Shown one piece after another: positions 1 to 4,691 of a stretch of 5,867 bases of DNA (position 1 is its first letter; every line of letters starts with the position of its first letter). This DNA comes from an uncultured Coriobacteriaceae bacterium. GTDB lineage: Bacteria > Actinomycetota > Coriobacteriia > Coriobacteriales > Eggerthellaceae. Under the pieces are notes generated by a model. The model saw only the letters and a program-made list of their open reading frames with translations. It was not told the DNA's origin and made no database searches. A program made the position numbers and the translations under genes. Location of the stretch: NCBI GenBank assembly GCA_900539675.1, contig UQDJ01000069.1:1-5867 (forward strand). Reading direction: 5' to 3'.

Positions 1-572
1 GAGCGCTCGCCGGTGATCTGCGCTATCTCGTCGGTTGCATATCCTTCGAAGTAGAACAGGTGCACGGCGGTGCGCTGCTGGGGCGTGAGGCGGGCGAGAG
101 CCGCGGCCAAGTCGCCGGGCTCGAGGTTGCGGTTGCCGAAAGCGTCGTCGGGCGCTTCGCGTCCCGGCTCGTCCAGCTCGGAGGCGCGCAACGTGGACAG
201 CGTGGCATCGTCAAGCTCGGCGCGGCGCTTGCTCCAGGGGCTGCGGTGCACGTCGTTGCAGCAGTTGATCGTCACGCGCAGAAGCCACGCCTTCAGATGC
301 TCGTCGTCGGTGAACCGCTCTCTCGATTGCAGCAGGCGCATGAACACGGTTTGAAACACGTCCTCAGCGTCGGCGACGCTGCCCATGCGGCTGGTAGCCA
401 AGCGAAGCACGGTGTCGCCCTAGCGCTCCATGGCGCTTTCGAGCGCCACGGCGTCGAGGACGTGCACGGTTCCGCTCGGCTGGCCAGCGTGCGGTTTTCG
501 TCCGTTCGCTGCAGCAAGCGGACGGTCGCTCCGGGACGTTCCGGCTCCCAGAGCCTCGCAACCTACATCCAT
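1..572 (-). pseudogene. ECF-family RNA polymerase sigma factor, interrupted by an in-frame amber codon and cut by the window edge
   Basis: Reading the minus strand from the ATG at 572 gives an extracytoplasmic-function sigma factor, which would direct RNA polymerase to a regulon in response to a signal. An AAAGGAG ribosome site lies 7 nt upstream of this ATG. Region 2 is clear: GDTVLRLATSRMG (52-64), DAEDVFQTVFMRLL (68-81) and KAWLLRVTINCCNDV (94-108). Region 4 begins with LTPQQRTAVHLFYFEGY (162-178) and the helix-turn-helix TDEIAQITGER (180-190), where the window ends. Codon 51 is TAG (420-422), in the place where relatives have the aromatic residue of an 'ERYGDTV'-like motif. TAC to TAG is one base change. 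The same frame is open on both sides of the stop, so this is a nonsense change and not a frameshift. Possible explanations are a recent pseudogene, a sequencing error, or restart at GTG 410 or ATG 386. G+C is far higher than in the genes to the right. The family call is firm; the broken status is less so. Confidence 0.78.
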
Positions 573-673
573 ATCCCATCTCCTTTCCGCTACCAACACG
601 CGCGAAGGAGCGTTTTGTCGCAGATGCTTCCGCCATCATACACAAGGTGCCCACAATTCAGAGGAGAAGGGGG

Positions 674-708
674 AAAATGAAAAAGGCCAGACATGATGTC
701 TGACCTTT
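674..708 (-). terminator. Intrinsic terminator downstream of tRNA-Lys
   Basis: On the minus strand AAAGGTCAGACA pairs with TGTCTGGCCTTT over 12 bp with one G-U pair. The arms are 697-708 and 682-693, with a 3-nt loop. TTTTT, CA and TTTT follow immediately (684-674). It lies 10 nt past the encoded CCA of tRNA-Lys and about 100 nt before the sigma-factor start. It should therefore end the tRNA transcript and insulate the sigma gene. Confidence 0.9.
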
Positions 709-718
709 AGAATTCAAA

Positions 719-794
719 TGGTGGACTGTCGGGGACTCGAACCCCGGACCTTGGGATTAAGAGTCCCCTGCTCTACCAACTAAGCTAACGGTCC
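719..794 (-). tRNA. tRNA-Lys (anticodon CTT)
   Basis: The minus strand folds as a tRNA with CCA encoded at 719-721 and discriminator A at 722. The anticodon loop is CTCTTAA, with anticodon CTT at 761-759, reading the lysine codon AAG. The D arm (GCTT/GAGC, with GG in the loop) and T arm (CGGGG/CCCCG around TTCGAGT) are normal. Two mismatches are visible: C5-A68 in the acceptor stem (790/727) and G27-A43 at the top of the anticodon stem (768/752). The gene still looks functional because promoter, terminator and CCA are all present. tRNA-His lies 97 nt upstream on the same strand. Confidence 0.95.
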
Positions 795-831
795 AAATGG
801 TTATGTGCGTTTTGCGTCAAAGCGCTCAACT

Positions 832-860
832 ATTTTAAAGCACGTTTTCTTCAATTGCAA
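832..860 (-). promoter_or_regulatory. Candidate sigma-70 promoter of tRNA-Lys
   Basis: On the minus strand TTGCAA (860-855, 4 of 6 to the -35 consensus) is followed by a 17-nt spacer and TAAAAT (837-832, 5 of 6 to the -10 consensus). Transcription would begin about 30 nt before the mature tRNA-Lys 5' end. No clear terminator separates tRNA-His from this site, so tRNA-Lys may also be made by read-through. Confidence 0.6.
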
Positions 861-891
861 GAAGAATTTTGCTTTATTTTCAAGGCTGCGC

Positions 892-969
892 TGGGGTGGC
901 TGATCGGACTCGAACCGACGACCTCAAGAGCCACAATCTTGCATTCTAGCCAACTGAACTACAGCCACC
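892..969 (-). tRNA. tRNA-His (anticodon GTG)
   Basis: This is a complete cloverleaf on the minus strand, with a fully paired acceptor stem and a 5-bp anticodon stem CAAGA/TCTTG around loop TTGTGGC. The anticodon GTG is at 934-932. It shows the histidine identity signature: an extra G at -1 (969) opposite discriminator C73 (895). CCA is encoded at 892-894. G34 of this tRNA is a known target for queuosine modification, and the next gene upstream (1109-1810) encodes a queuosine-precursor transporter family member. Confidence 0.97.
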
Positions 970-982
970 ATAAGCGCAAGAA

Positions 983-1013
983 AGTATATTACAGGTTTTC
1001 ACCGCATATGCAA
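983..1013 (-). promoter_or_regulatory. Possible promoter of tRNA-His
   Basis: TTGCAT (1013-1008) lies upstream of two overlapping -10-like sequences, TAATAT (991-986, 16-nt spacer) and TATACT (988-983, 19-nt spacer). The -35 match is poor at 3 of 6. The placement, 14-17 nt before the tRNA 5' end, suits a stable-RNA promoter. This is weak evidence by motif alone. Confidence 0.4.
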
Positions 1014-1108
1014 GACCAAATTTAAGATTTACCCACGAAAAAATGTAATGACGAACAACGGTTCAGTTCAAACCCATATACCAGCATAGACACTAAAGAG
1101 TATGTCCA

Positions 1109-1810
1109 TTAAGAAGGTAACTCTTTATCCAGCTGAGGACCTGCGGCGATAGGCATGCGAGACAGATACATGAATGGTGTATCACACAACGCCAAGATTA
1201 TTTCAATCAGACAGGTCGAAAAAACCAACGTAAGCATTTCGGTCAGAGAGAAAATGCCAGCAAAAGCGAAGAACACAAAGAGGAAGTTTTCAAGGCAGTT
1301 AGATACAATAGTGGTTACGTTATTGCGGATCCACAGATATTTCCCCTGCATCAATTCACGCAATTTCGCATACAGCCATACATTAAGAAGATTGGCGAGC
1401 AACAACACCACCACAGATGAGATACTGGTGCGCAAATTCAAAGCGAACAGTGTTGTCATAGATTCATGCGCAATATCAATTTGTGCAGGCTGGTATAACA
1501 AACCCACCTGAGTACACACCATAAATACCACTACCGCACTCACGCCAATAATGATACCCCGTTGCGCAGTACGTTTTCCGTAGTTTTCATTGAGCATATC
1601 CCCCGCCAAAAACGTAGAGGCAAACATGATGTTCCCCAACGTAGTATTGATGCCAAAAAGATCGACCGTTTTAACTACGGTAAGATTTGCGAGAACCATA
1701 GCAACAGCAATCCACGCAATAAGACCAACACGCCCAAAGAATTTCTTCGCAGCAACAACACACCCAAAGGTGAACACAATCTCTAAAACAAAGATAAGTT
1801 CGTTAGTCAT
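1109..1810 (-). CDS. yhhQ: Queuosine-precursor transporter, YhhQ/VUT family
   Basis: This 233-residue integral membrane protein belongs to the YhhQ (Vut_1, COG1738) family, whose E. coli member imports queuosine precursors (preQ0/preQ1) for tRNA modification. It shows about six hydrophobic segments, near residues 3-21, 29-47, 56-70, 85-105, 130-147 and 175-210. The family signature is LGNIMFASTFLAGDMLNENYG, with D71, N74, E75, Y77 and G78 of the DxxNExYG core. A second conserved stretch is RNNVTTIVSNCLEN (162-175). The ATG at 1810 is chosen because GGGGTGA (1822-1816) sits 5 nt upstream. An in-frame ATG at 1855 would add 15 residues but has no ribosome site and lies inside the candidate riboswitch. 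The gene follows the hydrolase by 162 nt on the same strand and precedes tRNA-His. The family is confident; substrate specificity (preQ0, preQ1 or queuine) cannot be told from sequence. Confidence 0.9.
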   Translation of the reverse strand: MTNELIFVLEIVFTFGCVVAAKKFFGRVGLIAWIAVAMVLANLTVVKTVDLFGINTTLGNIMFASTFLAGDMLNENYGKRTAQRGIIIGVSAVVVFMVCTQVGLLYQPAQIDIAHESMTTLFALNLRTSISSVVVLLLANLLNVWLYAKLRELMQGKYLWIRNNVTTIVSNCLENFLFVFFAFAGIFSLTEMLTLVFSTCLIEIILALCDTPFMYLSRMPIAAGPQLDKELPS

Positions 1811-1815
1811 GCTGC

Positions 1816-1858
1816 TCACCCCTAGTTTTGAATGGGAGGGTGTATCACGAACCATGCA
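1816..1858 (-). promoter_or_regulatory. Candidate preQ1-I riboswitch in the transporter leader
   Basis: The leader immediately before the transporter contains, in order, GGTTC (1853-1849), a 4-nt insert, TACACCC (1844-1838), and an A-rich tail AAAACTAGGGG (1829-1819) that runs into the SD. This order and spacing closely match the preQ1-I class, where GGUUC-N4-UACACCC and AAAACUA are the conserved pieces in the B. subtilis example. Weak points: the stem is poor in the standard register (only G-G/C-C), and a 4-bp ATGG/CCAT alternative needs a longer loop. CACCCT (1842-1837) can instead pair with GGGGTG (1822-1817), which would mask the SD. Since preQ1 is a queuosine precursor, the position before a YhhQ-family gene supports the call. 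Confidence 0.6.
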
Positions 1859-1972
1859 AGAAAAACCAGTTCGATTAAAGGTGTACTATCCTTGTACTAA
1901 ACCGACATATTCTTGTATATAAATCATATCTATTTTACCATTTCGAGGGGTTTTCCTTAAGATGCATAAGCC

Positions 1973-3061
1973 CTATCGAGCACGTTTTTTGAAGTACACA
2001 AAGGCACCATTGTCATCCTGGCGTCGCTCTACCCTACCAAAATCATAGAGTCCCTCTAGCGTGCCAAACATTAGCGCCACACGGCGCATCTGCGCTTGAC
2101 CTCCCATAGCTGTAAGCCCTTGAGGGTTCTTTTTGAGTGCTAATTCTTGCGCCATTTGATAGATGCCAACTCTGTTGTGTTGTCCAACAAAATAATCCAT
2201 GGATTCCAGAAGGTCTTTATAGCCCTCTTCTGTCTTACGAAGAAAACCATCCACTTCATCCCGTCCGAACAAAGGCCCATGATGACTCATTAATACTGCC
2301 TTAAGCTTAAAGGAGCGAAGCAGCGGCAAACTTTCACAATAGCGAAACAGCAAATGTTGATTGGGTAATAATTGACCCACACCGGGGTGTGCATATATTA
2401 AATGATCTCCTGCAAACATAACTCCTCGGTTTTTATCAACCAAGCAGGTATGTTTAGGTGAATGCCCGGGGGTAGGCAAGCATGTCAAATGATAACCAGC
2501 AATATCAATTGCATCACCCACCCCAACTTCAAAGCAACGTTCGACAGGTATGCCCTTCGACCAATTCTTGGCTAAAAGAGTTTCTATATAAACACTAGAT
2601 TCCCTGTCATCTCTCACGCTCTGGGGTATATCCATCCATTGAAAGATTTCTTTGGGAAATTCCCTCTGAAAAGGCACAGGGAATTGGAAATATGCTCGTC
2701 GCGCCCCTTTAAACAGACAAAAGGGTAAATTTCCAGCATGATCAAGATGGAAATGAGTGATAAAAACCTGAACCTGATCCCATCGCATATCTGCCTTTTG
2801 TCGCGCATATTCCAGTATCCGTCCACCCGTCAGAGCCGGATGTCCAGTATCAACAAACAAAAGTTGACCAGCCTGCCGGTCTACGACGCAATACCAATCA
2901 ATCCTTTTGCAAAATGGAAAATTATCAATAAAGACTGTCGTATGTTTGATACCGGGAAAACAATTCTTTCCTACATCAAGATTGCTGTCTTTACAGCACA
3001 GGTCCTGGCATTGCGCTTTTACAGAATATGTGACCTTAGAGAAAATCTCATTTAGCAGCAT
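1973..3061 (-). CDS. MBL-fold metallo-hydrolase
   Basis: This is a 362-residue cytoplasmic metallo-beta-lactamase-fold protein with no signal peptide visible. Its metal-binding set is complete: THFHLDHAG (H103, H105, D107, H108), PTPGHS (H200), AGDHL (D219) and SHHGP (H260 or H261). The C-terminal part from about residue 265 is helical and resembles the winged-helix extension found on many MBL hydrolases. That points to the hydrolase branch of the superfamily, but the substrate (thioester, phosphodiester or lactone) cannot be assigned. The N-terminus is unusual in holding four cysteines (C18, C22, C23, C34) ahead of the MBL domain, which could bind metal; this is inference. The ATG at 3061 is supported by GAGGAG 8 nt upstream. 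The gene lies 457 nt downstream of the dehydrogenase on the same strand. It probably has its own transcript, because a long structured leader precedes it. Confidence 0.88.
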   Translation of the reverse strand: MLLNEIFSKVTYSVKAQCQDLCCKDSNLDVGKNCFPGIKHTTVFIDNFPFCKRIDWYCVVDRQAGQLLFVDTGHPALTGGRILEYARQKADMRWDQVQVFITHFHLDHAGNLPFCLFKGARRAYFQFPVPFQREFPKEIFQWMDIPQSVRDDRESSVYIETLLAKNWSKGIPVERCFEVGVGDAIDIAGYHLTCLPTPGHSPKHTCLVDKNRGVMFAGDHLIYAHPGVGQLLPNQHLLFRYCESLPLLRSFKLKAVLMSHHGPLFGRDEVDGFLRKTEEGYKDLLESMDYFVGQHNRVGIYQMAQELALKKNPQGLTAMGGQAQMRRVALMFGTLEGLYDFGRVERRQDDNGAFVYFKKRAR

Positions 3062-3065
3062 GAAG

Positions 3066-3117
3066 CCCTCTCCTCAATGCTTACCCATGCCGCGCGCTAA
3101 CCAGTCCAAGGAGAGGG
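3066..3117 (-). promoter_or_regulatory. Inverted repeat masking the hydrolase Shine-Dalgarno
   Basis: On the minus strand CCCTCTCCT (3117-3109) is exactly complementary to AGGAGAGGG (3074-3066), giving 9 bp around a 34-nt loop. The downstream arm contains the hydrolase SD, 4-12 nt before its ATG. In the mRNA this pairing would hide the ribosome site, the usual layout for translational control by a leader RNA. No known riboswitch or T-box core (UGGNACC) is seen. Confidence 0.55.
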
Positions 3118-3122
3118 GAATA

Positions 3123-3240
3123 CGATCTGCTTGCCTATGTATGAGCGCTTCCTTTGCAGAAAGAAAAGAAGAGAAGGAAACTATCTTTTAGCAGATCGCC
3201 TATGCAACCTAAGTAGTAGGAGGGTCTTGGTTGCCTAGGC
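3123..3240 (-). promoter_or_regulatory. Structured 5' leader of the hydrolase gene (nested inverted repeats)
   Basis: There are two paired elements on the minus strand. GCCTAGGCAACC (3240-3229) pairs with GGTTGCATAGGC (3209-3198) over 12 positions with one mismatch, around a 19-nt loop. Next to it, CGATCTGCT (3198-3190) pairs exactly with AGCAGATCG (3131-3123), enclosing 58 nt. That enclosed part includes a pyrimidine-only run and a possible TTCCTT/AAGGAA stem. The motif CATAGGC occurs twice. Together with the SD-masking repeat this looks like a multi-stem leader RNA of unknown class. The first repeat could instead be a DNA operator, since its arm centres are 31 bp apart and it adjoins a -10-like TATTAT. 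Confidence 0.45.
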
Positions 3241-3332
3241 CTATAATAGAGCACCTTGAATTTTGGGAAGATGGACAAAAAACTGATGTGCTCATCTATT
3301 CCTAGATCATTTCGAATTCTGTCCAAATGAAC

Positions 3333-3363
3333 ATCATCCCATAAGATTCTCTTATGGGATGAT
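3333..3363. repeat. 31-bp palindrome (perfect 14-bp arms, 3-nt spacer)
   Basis: ATCATCCCATAAGA (3333-3346) and TCTTATGGGATGAT (3350-3363) are exact reverse complements separated by TTC. No U-tract follows on either strand, so it is not a standard terminator. It lies 155 nt past the dehydrogenase stop and about 270 nt before the hydrolase start. It could be a regulator binding site, an mRNA 3'-end stabilising hairpin, or the end of a small repeat element. Confidence 0.8.
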
Positions 3364-3518
3364 CAACATTAATTATATGAGATATTGCTTACCAATAGCT
3401 TTAAGAAGCTTTTATCCTGGAAGAGAAATACTTCTTCACTCAAGTAGCTCTTTGCTAACGTAACTATTACTAAAATGCCTCTTTACTATTGAGTAATTCA
3501 CAACAACAGGTGCGCACT

Positions 3519-4688
3519 TCAGCAATGATCTAAAGCTCCACTCTGAGCCTTACGAACCATAGATGAGGCAATATAATGAACCATCACTTCATCAGTTCCC
3601 TGTGCAATTTGATTGCCACGACAATCACGCCAAATACGACTGACTCGTGTCTGATCGGTATATCCAATACCACCAAAGATTTGCAACGCCTCAGACGCAA
3701 CCTCTGTTGCTGTTTTAGGTACATAATATTTCATCATACTGGTACTCAAAGTAAGAGCATCAATATCATCAATATCGGCCTGTTTAGCAGCATTCACCAC
3801 GAATTTATCCATTGCCCATATTTTGGTTGTCATATCAGCAATTTTTTCCTGCATTTGGGGCAAGCTGCCAAGTAAGCTCCCCTTTACTCTATGAGAACCA
3901 GCATGATAAAGCATGTCGTCAAAAGCAGCTTTTGCAAGTCCAAGACTAGATGCACAAACCAGCACTCTACCAAGGGCATATTGGCGTTTAATCATAGTAT
4001 TCAATCGACCTTGGGTTTGTATTTTCCAATTTGGATCTAGACGAACATGATCAAATCTCACTGAAGCGGGACACAGCATTTCTTGACCTATGGTCTTAAA
4101 CGGCATGGCTGAGACACCCGGCAAATCCGTGGGAACCAACCATAGCGACATTCCTCCATCAACTTGACCAAAAATAGGGTCTCGAGCAAGTATTAAAGAT
4201 CGTGGAGTAAATTGGCCCGCAGAAACAAACGTTTTAAGACCATCTAGATATAATTCGTCACCTTCAGCGCTTACTGTTGTCCGAATTGCCTGAACATCAC
4301 TTCCTGCGCCAGGTTCAGTAAATGCCAGGGAGAAAAGAACAACTTCATCCCGCATACGAAAATCATCAATGATTTCTAGCTGAGATTGCTCACTCATAGA
4401 GGCGAGCAATGACCACGTGAGCATATCCGAAAGCATAGGCAACGTTGCCCCAGCAAGATGTGTCAAGCGTTCCAAAACAGTTACCCTATCAATAAATGGG
4501 CAATCTATACCGCCTGCACTCACCGATAAAACATAGGCGCCAAGGCCACTTCTGTAAAATTCACGATAGACGTTGCTGGGTAAACCGCCTGATTCACACC
4601 AAAGTTTAATTTTCTCCTCAGAAAAATACTTTGAAGCAAACTCGTTGCATTTAGCTAATACCTGCTCTATATCCTTTGTGTGCTCCAT
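3519..4688 (-). CDS. Acyl-CoA dehydrogenase-family flavoprotein lacking the usual catalytic glutamate
   Basis: At 389 residues this has the normal length for the FAD-dependent acyl-CoA dehydrogenase superfamily, which interconverts acyl-CoA and 2-enoyl-CoA with electron-transfer flavoprotein. Conserved parts are FTEPGAGSD (123-131), LDGLKTFVSAGQ (148-159), PQMQEKIADM (277-286), QIFGGIGYT (336-344) and RIWRDCRGNQIAQGTDEV (351-368). In the last motif relatives such as MCAD have Y-E-G-T with the catalytic Glu; here it is A-Q-G-T, with Q363 (CAG, 3602-3600). The alternative position used by isovaleryl-CoA dehydrogenase (LERLVLA) is LGRVLVC here, with G240. Overall layout recalls the Cai-type CaiA flavoprotein, but the substrate is unknown. 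It starts 3 nt after the ligase stop. Its ribosome site is weak, the nearest good one being AGGGG 12 nt upstream inside the ligase gene, which suggests translational coupling. The family call is firm; catalytic direction is open. Confidence 0.92.
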   Translation of the reverse strand: MEHTKDIEQVLAKCNEFASKYFSEEKIKLWCESGGLPSNVYREFYRSGLGAYVLSVSAGGIDCPFIDRVTVLERLTHLAGATLPMLSDMLTWSLLASMSEQSQLEIIDDFRMRDEVVLFSLAFTEPGAGSDVQAIRTTVSAEGDELYLDGLKTFVSAGQFTPRSLILARDPIFGQVDGGMSLWLVPTDLPGVSAMPFKTIGQEMLCPASVRFDHVRLDPNWKIQTQGRLNTMIKRQYALGRVLVCASSLGLAKAAFDDMLYHAGSHRVKGSLLGSLPQMQEKIADMTTKIWAMDKFVVNAAKQADIDDIDALTLSTSMMKYYVPKTATEVASEALQIFGGIGYTDQTRVSRIWRDCRGNQIAQGTDEVMVHYIASSMVRKAQSGALDHC

Positions 4689-4691
4689 AGC

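Larger units (their letters stand above)
3062..3518. other. 457-bp intergenic region with no convincing gene, rich in inverted repeats
   Basis: The region lies between the dehydrogenase stop and the hydrolase start. Short open frames here, including a 63-codon TTG-initiated one on the minus strand (3326-3135), lack ribosome sites and recognisable sequence, so none is annotated. It holds an SD-masking repeat (3066-3117), nested repeats (3123-3240), a 31-bp palindrome (3333-3363) and a 23-nt all-purine run on the plus strand (3158-3180). A TATTAT -10-like element (3248-3243, minus) has no good -35. Its reverse complement gives TATAAT on the plus strand at 3242-3247, also without a -35. No strong terminator with a U-tract follows the dehydrogenase. 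A 4-bp hairpin with TTTTTT at 3296-3277 is the nearest candidate. Confidence 0.6.

Noticed and set aside
60..680. Long open frames on the plus strand and in other minus-strand frames across the sigma gene
   Set aside because: They are antisense or frame shadows common in GC-rich DNA; the minus-strand frame from 572 shows clear sigma-factor motifs.
719..969. tRNA 3' ends as a phage or island attachment site
   Set aside because: No second copy of either tRNA end and no integrase is visible in the window.
1811..1855. Longer transporter start at the ATG at 1855 (15 extra residues)
   Set aside because: It has no ribosome site and lies inside the candidate riboswitch, while the ATG at 1810 has GGGGTGA at good spacing and yields a normal family N-terminus.
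3074..3088. Tiny frame MGKH ending in a TGA that overlaps the hydrolase SD, as a possible leader peptide
   Set aside because: It has no ribosome site of its own and is only four codons, so chance is the simpler explanation.
3242..3247. Perfect TATAAT on the plus strand as a promoter
   Set aside because: There is no -35-like sequence at suitable spacing and no plus-strand gene follows.
3277..3296. Terminator: GATG/CATC hairpin followed by TTTTTT on the minus strand
   Set aside because: A 4-bp stem is too weak to call a terminator; it is noted only as the nearest candidate after the dehydrogenase.
3135..3326. 63-codon TTG-initiated frame on the minus strand
   Set aside because: It has no ribosome site and no recognisable sequence, and it runs through the inverted repeats.
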